A DNA stretch of 64,000 nt, from positions 496,001-560,000 of the forward strand of contig NZ_JACCBI010000001.1 of the NCBI RefSeq assembly GCF_013407835.1. Reading direction: 5' to 3'. The number at the start of each line of letters is the position of its first letter. Position 1 is the stretch's first letter. The position numbers were made by a program, and so were the translations under genes. Positions 19,440 to 27,711 of the stretch are shown here, piece after piece. Source of the DNA: Agromyces atrinae (GTDB taxonomy: Bacteria > Actinomycetota > Actinomycetes > Actinomycetales > Microbacteriaceae). The notes under the pieces are model-generated. The model had not been told where the DNA came from. It ran no database searches and saw only the letters and a program-made list of their open reading frames with translations.

Positions 19440-22031
19440 GTGGCACACGAGCACGATTCCGCGACACACCCCGACACGCACGCCCCGGGCGCCGAGGTCT
19501 TCGACTTCGCTGCGATCCAGGAGAAGTGGCTGCCGGTCTGGGAAGAGCTCCAGCCGTTCCGCGCCGGACTCGAGGGTGACACGCGTCCCCGCAAGTACGT
19601 CCTCGACATGTTCCCCTACCCCTCGGGCGACCTCCACATGGGACACGCCGAGGCGTTCGGCTTCGGCGACATCGCCGCGCGCTACTGGCGTCACCAGGGC
19701 TTCGACGTGCTGCACCCCATCGGATGGGACTCGTTCGGTCTGCCGGCCGAGAACGCCGCGATCAAGCGCGGCGTCGACCCCCGTGGCTGGACGTACGACA
19801 ACATCGCGCAGCAGAAGCGCTCGTTCCGCACCTACGCGCCCTCGTTCGACTGGTCGCGCGAGCTGCACACGAGCGACCCCGAGTACTACAAGTGGAACCA
19901 GTGGCTGTTCCTCGAGCTGTACAAGAAGGGCATCGCGTACCGCAAGAACGGCAACGTCAACTGGTGCCCCGTCGACCTGACGGTGCTCGCCAACGAGCAG
20001 GTCGTCGACGGTCACTGCGAGCGCTGCGGCGCCGAGGTCACGAAGAAGGCCCTGACGCAGTGGTACTTCCGCGTCACCGACTACGCCGACCGTCTGCTCG
20101 ACGACCTCAACCAGCTCGAGGGACGCTGGCCGTCGAAGGTCATCTCGATGCAGCGCAACTGGATCGGCCGTTCGCGCGGTGCCGACGTCGACTTCGAGAT
20201 CGAGGGCCGCGAGGGCGTCGTGACGGTCTTCACGACGCGCCCCGACACCCTCTGGGGTGCGACGTTCATGGTCGTGGCCCCCGATTCCGAGCTCGCTGCC
20301 GAGCTCGCTGCCGGCGCCTCCGACGAGGTGCAGTCGCGCTTCCAGGAGTACCTCGGCCGCGTCAAGGCCGAGACCGACATCGAGCGCATGAACTCGGAGC
20401 GTCCGAAGACGGGTGTCTTCCTCGAGCGCTACGCCGTCAACCCCGTCAACGGCGAACGTCTGCCGATCTGGGCCGCCGACTACGTGCTCGCCGACTACGG
20501 TCACGGCGCGATCATGGCGGTTCCCGCGCACGACCAGCGCGACCTCGACTTCGCGCGGGCGTTCGATCTGCCCGTGCGCGTCGTTGTCGATACCAATGCG
20601 CCCGTCACGGGCGTCATCCCCGTCATCCCTCTCGATGAGAACGGCGACCCGTACCTGCCCGACGATGCTCCGCTGAGCGACCCCGCCGAGACCGGTCTCG
20701 CGCTCGCGGGCGAGGGCCGTCTCATGAACTCGGGTCCGCTCGACGGTCTCTCGAAGGTCAACGCGATCACGCGCGTCATCGAGCTGCTCGATGCGAAGGG
20801 CCGCGGCCGCGCGACGAAGAACTACCGCCTGCGCGACTGGCTCATCTCGCGTCAGCGCTACTGGGGCACGCCCATCCCGATCATCCACTGCGAGGCGTGC
20901 GGCGAAGTGCCCGTGCCCGAGGACCAGTTGCCCGTGCGCCTGCCCGACGCCGAGGGTCTCGACCTGCGGCCGAAGGGGTCGAGCCCGCTCGGCGCGGCCG
21001 AGGACTGGGTCAACGTCGCGTGCCCGAACTGCGGCGAGCCCGCACGTCGCGACTCCGACACGATGGACACGTTCGTCGACAGCTCCTGGTACTACCTGCG
21101 CTATCTCTCGGCGAACGACGACACCCAGGCGTTCGATCCGCGCGAGGCCGAGAAGTGGGCGCCCGTCGATCAGTACGTCGGCGGTGTCGAGCACGCGATC
21201 CTGCACCTGCTCTATTCGCGCTTCATCACGAAGGTGCTCTTCGACCGCGGCTACGTGAGCTTCACCGAGCCGTTCACCTCGCTGCTGAACCAGGGCATGG
21301 TGCTCATGGACGGCTCGAAGATGTCGAAGTCGAAGGGCAACCTCGTCGAGTTCGCGAGCGAGCTCGCCGCCCACGGGACCGACGCGCTGCGCGTCACCCT
21401 CGCGTTCGCCGGCCCGCCGGAGGACGACATCGACTGGGCCGACGTGTCGCCGACGGGCGCCGCGAAGTTCCTCGCGCGCGCCTGGCGCATCTCGGGTGAG
21501 GTCTCGTCGAGCCCCGACGTCGAGTGGAAGACGGGCGACCGCGCCCTCCGCCGCATCACCCACCGCCTGCTCGCGGATGCCGCGGGCCTCGCCGAAGCGC
21601 ACAAGTTCAACGTTCTCGTCGCGCGCCTCATGGAGCTCGTCAACGCGACGCGCAAGGCGATCGACTCGGGCGTCGGCCCGGCCGATGCCGCCGTGCGCGA
21701 GTCGGCCGAGGTGACGGCCATGATGCTCGACCTCTTCGCTCCGTACACCGCCGAAGACATGTGGGCGCGCCTCGGCTACGAGCCGTCGGTGGCCCTCGTG
21801 CCGTGGCGGAAGGCCGACCCGTCGCTCCTCGTCGAGGAGTCGGTGACGGCCGTCGTGCAGGTCAACGGCAAGGTGCGCGACCGCCTCGAGATCTCGCCGA
21901 AGATCTCGGCCGAGGAGCTCGAAGCCCTCGCTCGTGCCTCTGACGCCGTCAAGCGCTCGATCGGCGACAGCGAGATCGTCAACGTCATCGTGCGTGCGCC
22001 TCGACTCGTCAACATCGCGACGCGGGGCTGA
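19440..22031 (+). CDS. leuS: Leucyl-tRNA synthetase
   Basis: The 863-residue class I synthetase charges tRNA-Leu. The HIGH motif appears as [16 protein letters not shown], the editing domain includes [15 protein letters not shown], and the KMSKS motif is [11 protein letters not shown]. Paired Cys motifs ([16 protein letters not shown]) form a zinc insertion. The anticodon domain and a short C-terminal domain follow. Start is GTG 19440; length is normal. Confidence 0.97.
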   Translation: MAHEHDSATHPDTHAPGAEVFDFAAIQEKWLPVWEELQPFRAGLEGDTRPRKYVLDMFPYPSGDLHMGHAEAFGFGDIAARYWRHQGFDVLHPIGWDSFGLPAENAAIKRGVDPRGWTYDNIAQQKRSFRTYAPSFDWSRELHTSDPEYYKWNQWLFLELYKKGIAYRKNGNVNWCPVDLTVLANEQVVDGHCERCGAEVTKKALTQWYFRVTDYADRLLDDLNQLEGRWPSKVISMQRNWIGRSRGADVDFEIEGREGVVTVFTTRPDTLWGATFMVVAPDSELAAELAAGASDEVQSRFQEYLGRVKAETDIERMNSERPKTGVFLERYAVNPVNGERLPIWAADYVLADYGHGAIMAVPAHDQRDLDFARAFDLPVRVVVDTNAPVTGVIPVIPLDENGDPYLPDDAPLSDPAETGLALAGEGRLMNSGPLDGLSKVNAITRVIELLDAKGRGRATKNYRLRDWLISRQRYWGTPIPIIHCEACGEVPVPEDQLPVRLPDAEGLDLRPKGSSPLGAAEDWVNVACPNCGEPARRDSDTMDTFVDSSWYYLRYLSANDDTQAFDPREAEKWAPVDQYVGGVEHAILHLLYSRFITKVLFDRGYVSFTEPFTSLLNQGMVLMDGSKMSKSKGNLVEFASELAAHGTDALRVTLAFAGPPEDDIDWADVSPTGAAKFLARAWRISGEVSSSPDVEWKTGDRALRRITHRLLADAAGLAEAHKFNVLVARLMELVNATRKAIDSGVGPADAAVRESAEVTAMMLDLFAPYTAEDMWARLGYEPSVALVPWRKADPSLLVEESVTAVVQVNGKVRDRLEISPKISAEELEALARASDAVKRSIGDSEIVNVIVRAPRLVNIATRG

Positions 22032-22047
22032 TCAGGCCTCAGTGACA

Positions 22048-22080
22048 ACGGCGGTCGCCCCTCTGCGGGGCGGCCGCCGT
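22048..22080 (+). terminator. Intrinsic terminator after leuS
   Basis: A 14-bp GC-rich stem (22048-22061 with 22067-22080, one G-U pair) with a 5-nt loop is followed by TTT. It lies between convergent leuS and the YdeI-like gene and may serve both. Confidence 0.75.
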
Positions 22081-22094
22081 TTCGCTGTCGTTGG

Positions 22095-22709
22095 TCAGCC
22101 GCGGTTGCGGCGCCCGAGCGCGGCGTCACGCACGATCTCGGCGACCCGGCGCGCCCGCGTGGTGTCTTGCGCGGCGCTCACGACCCACCACAGCATCTGC
22201 TTGCGGGCGCTCGGCGGGAAGCCGTCCCAGCTCTCGCGGGCGCGCGGGTTCTGATCGAGCGCGGCGCGGAGTTCCGGCGGCTCGCGCAGGTCTTCGACCT
22301 GGTCGGAGATCGTCCACCAGCCATTGGCCTGGGCAGCGGCGATCGCTCGGCGCCCGGCCTCGGCCATGAGACCGCGTTCCTCCATGTCGGCGGCGCGGTC
22401 GCGGTTGAGCCTCGTCCACGGGCTCTTGGTGCGACGCGGGATGAACAGCTGCAGGCTGCGCTCGTCGTCGAGGATCGTGCTGGTCGAGTCGATCCAGCCG
22501 AAGCAGATGGCCTCTTCGACGGCCTCGGGGTACGGGCAGCGGGGCTTCGACGTGCCGGTGCGCCACGAGCAGAGCCACACGCCGCGCGTCGTCGCGTGAT
22601 TCTCGGCCATCCATTCGCGCCAGTCGGCGCGGCTCTCGGCGTGGAAGATCGGATAGTCGAACTTGCCCGTCGCCGGATGCTCAGAGGCGGATGTCGGTGC
22701 GGGTGTCAC
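22095..22709 (-). CDS. YdeI/OmpD-associated family protein
   Basis: This 204-residue protein has the family signature EEAICFGWIDSTS and a C-terminal segment with WWVVSAAQDTTRARRV. YdeI-like proteins are small conserved proteins linked in some bacteria to bacteriocin or peptide resistance; the biochemical role is not established. The GTG start at 22709 follows GAGGAGAA and overlaps the stop of the WYL regulator gene by 4 nt, so the two are co-transcribed. Confidence 0.75.
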   Translation of the reverse strand: MTPAPTSASEHPATGKFDYPIFHAESRADWREWMAENHATTRGVWLCSWRTGTSKPRCPYPEAVEEAICFGWIDSTSTILDDERSLQLFIPRRTKSPWTRLNRDRAADMEERGLMAEAGRRAIAAAQANGWWTISDQVEDLREPPELRAALDQNPRARESWDGFPPSARKQMLWWVVSAAQDTTRARRVAEIVRDAALGRRNRG

Positions 22710-23695
22710 GGGTTCTCCTCGTTCGGTGATGGCCGTGAGCCTCCGAGATGTGCGGCGAGCTGCACGACGGCTTCGGCGAGTTCGGCGGGTTCGATGACCG
22801 TCAGGGGAGCGGTGAGCGCGATGCGTGCCACCGCCATGGTGAGCCTGCCGAGATCCTCGCTCCGAATCTGCACCACACTGTAGTCCGCTCCGTGCTCGAG
22901 GGCCGTGTGGTCGAACCAGCGGAGCACGCCCTCGACGTCGGCGAGCGGCGCGTCGATCGTGAGTGTCGCCGTCTGGTCGCGCCAGGTCGCGCCGATCGAG
23001 GTCGCGACGAACGCGGCGGCATCGCCGCCCGGGATGTCGCGGGGCTCGAAGTGTGTGCCGACGGCACGGATCTCGCGAAGCCGGTCGACCCGGAACGTGC
23101 GCCACGCGCCGCGCTGCTCGTCCCACGCGACGAGGTACCACCGTCGCCCGGCGATGACGAGATGGTGCGGCTCGACGAGTCGCTTCGTGGCCGCGCCATC
23201 GCCGCGGCGGTAGTCGCCGCGCACCTGCTCGTGATCGCGGCACGCGGCGGCGAGCACGCTGAGCGCTTCGGGGTCGATGACATCGTCTTCGTCGGCCCGT
23301 CGCACGGAGGAGACGTTCGAGTGCAGAGCCGAGACGCGGCGGCGCAGTCGATGCGGCAGCAGCTGTTCGATCTTCATGACTGCGCGGAGCGACGTCTCCT
23401 CCACGCCCTCGATCGCGGCTTCGACCGCAGCGCGTAGCCCGATCGCGACGGCGACGGCTTCATCGTCGTCGAGCACGAGGGGTGGCAGGTGCGCGCCGGT
23501 CGCCAGGCGGTAGCCCCCGTATCGACCGGCGGTGGAATCGACCCAGTAGCCGAGGTCACGCAGCCGATCGACATCCCGTCGCACCGTGCGCTCGGTGACC
23601 TCGAGCCGTGCGCTGAGATCGGACGAACGCCAGAACCGGTGGGTCTGGAGGAGCGAGAGCAGCTGCAGCGCTCGAGCCGTGGGGTCGTTCCGCAT
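22706..23695 (-). CDS. WYL-domain transcriptional regulator (DeoR/YafY type)
   Basis: A 329-residue regulator: N-terminal winged helix (SSDLSARLEVTERTVRRDVD) and a central WYL domain with HHLVIAGRRWYLVAWDEQR and TFRVDRLREIRAV, then a WCX-like C-terminus. WYL domains bind nucleic acids or small ligands. It is divergent from an alpha/beta hydrolase gene, with a palindrome between them, so local repression of that gene and of itself is likely by inference. Confidence 0.88.
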   Translation of the reverse strand: MRNDPTARALQLLSLLQTHRFWRSSDLSARLEVTERTVRRDVDRLRDLGYWVDSTAGRYGGYRLATGAHLPPLVLDDDEAVAVAIGLRAAVEAAIEGVEETSLRAVMKIEQLLPHRLRRRVSALHSNVSSVRRADEDDVIDPEALSVLAAACRDHEQVRGDYRRGDGAATKRLVEPHHLVIAGRRWYLVAWDEQRGAWRTFRVDRLREIRAVGTHFEPRDIPGGDAAAFVATSIGATWRDQTATLTIDAPLADVEGVLRWFDHTALEHGADYSVVQIRSEDLGRLTMAVARIALTAPLTVIEPAELAEAVVQLAAHLGGSRPSPNEENP

Positions 23696-23718
23696 ACCCT
23701 CAGCGTGTCAGACAACGA

Positions 23719-23733
23719 GGACAGAATCTGTCC
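23719..23733. promoter_or_regulatory. Palindromic operator candidate between WYL regulator and hydrolase
   Basis: GGACAGA-A-TCTGTCC is a perfect 7-bp dyad around one base in the 92-bp divergent gap. CAGAAT inside it could be part of a -10 box, which would let a bound regulator block transcription. Confidence 0.5.
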
Positions 23734-23787
23734 GCAGAGGTTCCTACAGTCGCAGCGTCCGAACTTCCCGACTTCTGGAGGAAACCC

Positions 23788-24732
23788 ATGAACGCTGCAT
23801 CCGACTTTCCCGAGCCCACCCGCATCCCCGTCAACGGCATCGAGCTGGAGGTGTTCGAAGCGGGCCGTGAGAACGCCGGCAGACCCGTGGTGCTGGCCCA
23901 CGGCTGGCCCGAACTCGCTTACACGTGGCGCCATCAGGTTCCCGCCCTCGTCGCCGCGGGCTACCACGTCATCGTTCCGAACCAACGGGGGTACGGCGGG
24001 TCGTCGCGACCGGCCGAGGTCGAGGCCTATGACATCGAGCATCTCACCGGCGATCTCGTGGGGCTGCTCGATCACTACGGCTACGAGAATGCGCCTTTCA
24101 TCGGCCATGACTGGGGCGCGATGGTCGTGTGGGGCCTGGCCCTGCTGCACCCCGAGCGCGTGTCGACGGTCGTCAACCTCAGCCTGCCGTATCAGGAACG
24201 CGGCGAGCTGCCGTGGATCGAGCTGCTCGAGGCCGTGCTCGGACCGGACTACTACTTCGTGCACTTCAACCGGCAGCCGGGCGTCGCCGACGCCGTCCTC
24301 GACGCGAACACGCGGCGGTTCCTCCGCAACCTGTTCCGGAAGAACGAGCCCGTCGTTCCGCCGCAGCCCGGAATGGCCATGATCGACCTCGCCCTCGCCG
24401 AGGAGGCTCCCGGCGAGCCGACGATGAGTGAGACTGAGCTCGAGGTGTTCGTCTCGGCGTTCGAGGCGACGGGCTTCACGAGCAGCATCAACTGGTACCG
24501 CAATCTCGATCGCAACTGGAGCCTGCTGGCCGAGGTCGACCCGATCGTCGCGCAGCCCGCGCTCATGATCTACGGCGATCGCGACGTCGTGCAGCAGTCG
24601 CCGAGGCTCGCACGGTTCGTACCCCGCGTCGAGGTCGCCACGCTCGAGGCGGGTCACTGGATTCCGGAGGAGCGGCCGCACGAGGTCACCGAGCTGATCG
24701 TGGGGTGGCTCGCGAAGCATGACATGGCCTGA
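23788..24732 (+). CDS. Alpha/beta hydrolase, epoxide hydrolase-like
   Basis: A 314-residue alpha/beta hydrolase with oxyanion motif HGWPELAYTWRHQ, nucleophile motif GHDWGAMVVWG (Asp nucleophile) and a late catalytic His in EAGHWIPEERPHEV. Asp as nucleophile and the HGWPE motif fit epoxide hydrolases or haloalkane dehalogenases. GGAGGA precedes the ATG. The substrate is unknown; it is probably controlled by the divergent WYL regulator. Confidence 0.85.
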   Translation: MNAASDFPEPTRIPVNGIELEVFEAGRENAGRPVVLAHGWPELAYTWRHQVPALVAAGYHVIVPNQRGYGGSSRPAEVEAYDIEHLTGDLVGLLDHYGYENAPFIGHDWGAMVVWGLALLHPERVSTVVNLSLPYQERGELPWIELLEAVLGPDYYFVHFNRQPGVADAVLDANTRRFLRNLFRKNEPVVPPQPGMAMIDLALAEEAPGEPTMSETELEVFVSAFEATGFTSSINWYRNLDRNWSLLAEVDPIVAQPALMIYGDRDVVQQSPRLARFVPRVEVATLEAGHWIPEERPHEVTELIVGWLAKHDMA

Positions 24733-24813
24733 CGCGCTCCCTCCACAAGCGAGTCCGAGCGACGGTCGTCCCCACCCGGGTCGGCCGCCGCTTCGGCGCG
24801 CGCGGCCCCACCG

Positions 24814-24819
24814 TAGCGT
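24814..24819 (+). promoter_or_regulatory. Leaderless -10 box for comEA
   Basis: TAGCGT ends 6 nt before the comEA ATG at 24826, without a ribosome-binding site. Confidence 0.5.
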
Positions 24820-24825
24820 CGGGGG

Positions 24826-25446
24826 ATGACGACCGAGCACGATCCCTTCGATCGTCTGCACGATTCCGCGCGGCGGGGTTCTCGTGTGCGGATCGGTGTC
24901 GGCGCCGCGATCGTGCTGCTGCTCGTCGCCCTTGTCGTTTCGGTCGTCATCTCGATGGCCGGCTCGAACAACGCCGTCGAGACGTTCGGGGGCGCGAGCG
25001 ACTCCGAGCCCGTGTTCGAATCGGCCGAGCCCGACGTGCTGCTCGTCCACGTGCTCGGCGCGGTCGTGAGCCCCGGTCTCGTCGAACTCGCTCCCGAGGC
25101 TCGCGTCATCGACGCCGTGGCAGCCGCGGGCGGCCTCGCCGCCGACGCGGACCCGGCCGGGGTGAACCTGGCGCGTGCCGTCACCGACGGCGAGCAGCTC
25201 GTGGTGCCGCGCGTGGGCGAGGTGCGGGCGACGGATGCCGCGGGCGAGACGAACGGACTCGTGAGCCTCAACACCGCCGATGCCGCGGCCCTCGAAGAAC
25301 TGCCCCGCATCGGCCCGGCACTCGCCGAGCGCATCGTCGCCTGGCGCGAGACGAATGGCGCCTTCTCGTCGGTCGACGATCTGCGGAACGTCTCGGGGAT
25401 CGGCGAGAAGGTGTTCGCGGGGCTCCGCGATCTCGTGACGGTATGA
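24826..25446 (+). CDS. comEA: ComEA competence DNA-binding protein
   Basis: This 206-residue protein has one N-terminal membrane anchor (about residues 25-47), an SLBB-like beta-grasp domain (VHVLGAVVSPGLVELA) and a C-terminal helix-hairpin-helix pair (SLNTADAAALEELPRIGPAL and DLRNVSGIGEKVFAGL). ComEA binds incoming DNA outside the membrane and hands it to the ComEC channel. The stop overlaps the comEC start by 4 nt. It is intact although comEC is split. Confidence 0.93.
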   Translation: MTTEHDPFDRLHDSARRGSRVRIGVGAAIVLLLVALVVSVVISMAGSNNAVETFGGASDSEPVFESAEPDVLLVHVLGAVVSPGLVELAPEARVIDAVAAAGGLAADADPAGVNLARAVTDGEQLVVPRVGEVRATDAAGETNGLVSLNTADAAALEELPRIGPALAERIVAWRETNGAFSSVDDLRNVSGIGEKVFAGLRDLVTV

Positions 25447-26201
25447 CGGGACGTGATCTGCGGCTCGTCGCACCGGCCTGCGTGGCGTGGGCCGTCGCGT
25501 GGGTGCTGACGCTGGTCACCGAATGGTCTCTCGTGGTGGCGATCGCACTGTCTGTCGTGGCGTTCGCGTCCATCGTGCTCTCGCGGCGACGTGCCGTTGC
25601 CGCGGTGGCCGTCGCCGCGAGCGCGGGCGTACTCGTCGCCGTCGCCGTGTGCGCGGCTCTTCCGGGCCGCGAGTCGGATGCGCTCGATGAGGCCGCCGAA
25701 GTCGGAGGCGTCGTCGAAGCCACCGTCGAACTCACGCAGAATCCACGCATCGTGACGGCGTCGTTCGGGCCGTGGGCTGACGACGCCGAGTCGACGCGCG
25801 TGAGGTTCGATGCCGTGCTGCGCGAGGCGGAAGTCGCGGGCTCGACGGTGCGCGGGGCGATTCCCGTCCAGGTCGTCGGTGCGGTCGACGGCGCGCTCCC
25901 CGTCATCGGTTCACGCGTGACCGCGACCGCGACGGTGCGCGTCTCTGAGCCCGGCGATTCCTCGGCGTATCGGCTGTTCGCGAGCGAGTCCATTGCACTC
26001 GTTGCGCCGCCTCCCGGTTTTCTCGGGTGGGCGGATCCTTTGCGCTCGGGCTTCCGCGAGCTCACTGCGACGCTTCCCGGCGGTGGCGGAGAGCTCCTGC
26101 CCGGGCTCGCGATCGGCGACACCAGCCGGGTGTCGACCGAGCTCGACGAGGCCATGAAGGTCAGTTCGCTGACATACACCAAGTTACGGAGGCTCAAATA
26201 A
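25443..26201 (+). pseudogene. comEC: comEC 5' fragment, interrupted by prophage
   Basis: The first 242 codons of ComEC: several N-terminal membrane segments and the DUF4131-type soluble domain, up to LDEAMKVSSL. The host frame ends at the attL core (26161-26170). Prophage sequence then adds ten codons (TYTKLRRLK and TAA at 26199-26201). The channel and the metallo-beta-lactamase domain are missing from this fragment. Joining it at the core to 42812 onward restores an open frame of 779 residues. While lysogenic, the fragment is unlikely to move DNA. Confidence 0.92.
26161..26170. other. attL core
   Basis: TCAGTTCGCT, the left copy of the duplicated integration core, inside comEC codons 240-243. 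The dyad of the reconstructed phage site centres on the TC at 26166-26167, the inferred crossover dinucleotide. Confidence 0.88.
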
Positions 26202-26249
26202 CGGAGAGATGGCTCAAATAACGGAGAGTGTGCGTTATCTGATCCACCC
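26191..26249. repeat. Left-end cluster of the 12-bp prophage motif (three copies)
   Basis: GGCTCAAATAACGGAGAG occurs at 26191-26208 and again at 26211-26228 (20-bp period). The minus-strand reading contains GTTATTTGAGCC. A third copy, GCGTTATCTGATCCACCC, lies on the plus strand at 26232-26249. Two further copies are at 41149-41164 and 41202-41218. They lie next to attL, and in the excised circle would sit just upstream of the integrase gene. Confidence 0.7.
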
Positions 26250-26291
26250 GCTAGCCCTTCGGCAACTCGGCCACGTGTCGCGTGCGCGGGC

Positions 26292-26297
26292 TAGTGT
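26292..26297 (+). promoter_or_regulatory. Leaderless -10 box for the 59-aa prophage gene
   Basis: TAGTGT ends 6 nt before ATG 26304, the same spacing as the host leaderless genes. Confidence 0.45.
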
Positions 26298-26303
26298 GAG
26301 CGC

Positions 26304-26483
26304 ATGAATGATGTTGTCTGCAAATGCGATGCCGAAGTTGTGTATCAGCGGGTGGCGACGACCACTCCCGGTAGCGCCAACCCCACGTATATGAAAGTGC
26401 CCTCTCACTGTTCTAGGCGTGATTGCCCGAACAGTGATCCGCGCAACTTGAGCGCGGGTGGCTGGACGAAGAAGCGCCCCTGA
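26304..26483 (+). CDS. Small Cys-rich protein, putative zinc finger (59 aa)
   Basis: This is the only plus-strand gene in the prophage. The 59-residue product begins MNDVVCKCDAEVV and later has SHCSRRDCPNS, giving Cys6, Cys8, Cys36 and Cys41, enough for one zinc site. There is no ribosome-binding site; a -10 box sits 6 nt upstream, so it is probably leaderless and could be expressed in the lysogen. It is convergent with the late operon. Function unknown; a small regulator, excision factor or accessory lysogenic gene are possibilities. Family identity not recognised. Confidence 0.55.
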   Translation: MNDVVCKCDAEVVYQRVATTTPGSANPTYMKVPSHCSRRDCPNSDPRNLSAGGWTKKRP

Positions 26484-26509
26484 AGCTCCCTACTTCTTCT
26501 GAGCCACCC

Positions 26510-26689
26510 TCACTCGGCTTGGTACTTGCCCTTCTTCGTGTCATCGATGTGGAAGATGGCGACGGCGAGAGCGAGCCAGAGTGGAGCTGCTGGCGCGAGC
26601 TGAGGGTAGTAGAAGACCGCGACGGGGAACGCTGCGAGAAGCACGCCGTAGAGGTAGCGGCGGAACTTGGGGGAGTTGAGGAGCTTCAC
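26510..26689 (-). CDS. Small two-span membrane protein, holin-like (59 aa)
   Basis: The GTG start at 26689 overlaps the stop of the preceding gene by one base. The 59-residue product begins VKLLNSPKFRRYLYGVLLAA and has two hydrophobic stretches separated by a short Pro-containing turn, with a charged tail (DDTKKGKYQAE). This layout is common in the last gene of actinophage lysis cassettes. Holin is the best guess; no endolysin gene is nearby to support it. Confidence 0.6.
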   Translation of the reverse strand: MKLLNSPKFRRYLYGVLLAAFPVAVFYYPQLAPAAPLWLALAVAIFHIDDTKKGKYQAE

Positions 26690-26946
26690 TAGAGGACCTT
26701 TCCGTTCGAGGCGATGTAGACGATGAGAGCGACCACGAGGGTCGTCACGGTGAGCGCGGAGGCGACCCCGCCCAGCACGACGTACCAGGGCGTCTTTGGC
26801 GACTGCTTCGCGTCCATGCGTTCCACGGATGTTTCGAGCTTCCGTAGGCGGTCGTCAAACCCGTCCAACCGACTCACCTTTTCTTCGATCCGCCCGAGCG
26901 CCACGGCCATGCCTGTCATGTCGACGGGATTTGTTGTCTCGTTCAC
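26689..26946 (-). CDS. Single-span membrane protein with coiled-coil N-terminus, holin-like (85 aa)
   Basis: Residues 15-48 are a heptad-like helix (RIEEKVSRLDGFDDRLRKLE). Residues about 55-80 form one membrane segment (TPWYVVLGGVASALTVTTLV). The ATG overlaps the fibre gene stop by 4 nt. Proteins of this layout often accompany actinophage holins as a second holin or a regulator of lysis timing. The role is inferred from position and topology. Confidence 0.6.
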   Translation of the reverse strand: MNETTNPVDMTGMAVALGRIEEKVSRLDGFDDRLRKLETSVERMDAKQSPKTPWYVVLGGVASALTVTTLVVALIVYIASNGKVL

Positions 26947-27701
26947 ATCGCCTCCAAGGCGTTTAGGCGCTCTTCCAGCGCGTCAAGTCGCTCACCCTGG
27001 AGCTGTGCCAGTCGGAGCGCGGCAAGGCCGAGCAGCTCGTAATGCACGCCGGAGGGGATGGCGGATTCGCCGTGTCCCTCGTAGTGCACGAATTCCCACA
27101 ACCCGAGGTCGTGGAGGTCTTCCGCGATGGTTCCGAGTTCGAGCGACACGTGGTAATCGGGGTCTTCGGCCTGCTTCTGAAGCTCCGCGATGTAGCGGTA
27201 GTGAAGCACCGGAATGGCCTGGAGCTGCTCTCGGGTCCACTCGACGTTCGCGAGGTCGGTCTTCGAGGCTCGGGTCGACTCGACGTGACCGAGGAGGATT
27301 TGGCCGTTGTTGCCCATGTAGGCGGCGCGGCGGGTCCACGTGATGGGACGGTCCCACGGAAGCGGAGACAGGCGTCCAGCTTCGAGGTTCGGTAGACGGT
27401 TGACGAGGTCGCCGCCGATTTCCCCGAGGCCGTGACCGTGCGCGGACGGCTTGAATACAGACGGCTTGCCAGTGACCTCAGACCACTTCGGACGCCACGA
27501 GGACGCCATAGCTCCGAGGTTCGTACGTGCGCCCGCTGCGGTCGTAGAGCCGGTGCCGCCACGGTTCACGGGGCGGGTGGCCTTGTTCCGCTGCGCGATC
27601 ATGTCGCGGGTTCGGTTGATTTCCTCGAAGCCCTTGCGGACCTGTCCCGTTTCCGGAACGACCGGCATGCCGTCGCTTACTGCGTCATCTCCGATTGCCA
27701 T
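26943..27701 (-). CDS. Tail fibre/receptor-binding protein with S74-like C-terminal chaperone region
   Basis: This 252-residue protein contains NRGGTGSTTAAGARTNLG, a repeat found in many tail fibres, and a C-terminal region resembling intramolecular chaperone (peptidase S74-like) domains (VLHYRYIAELQK, LGTIAEDLHDLGLWEFVHY), ending in a coiled coil. ATG 27701 is preceded by AAGGAG; the longer frame overlaps the upstream gene. It is the last structural gene before the membrane-protein pair and probably sets host range. Confidence 0.72.
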   Translation of the reverse strand: MAIGDDAVSDGMPVVPETGQVRKGFEEINRTRDMIAQRNKATRPVNRGGTGSTTAAGARTNLGAMASSWRPKWSEVTGKPSVFKPSAHGHGLGEIGGDLVNRLPNLEAGRLSPLPWDRPITWTRRAAYMGNNGQILLGHVESTRASKTDLANVEWTREQLQAIPVLHYRYIAELQKQAEDPDYHVSLELGTIAEDLHDLGLWEFVHYEGHGESAIPSGVHYELLGLAALRLAQLQGERLDALEERLNALEAM

Positions 27702-27711
27702 GATGATCTCC

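Noticed and set aside
26468..26499. GAAGAAG/CTTCTTC inverted repeat as terminator for the late operon
   Set aside because: Only a 7-bp stem with an 18-nt loop and no T-run; too weak to call.
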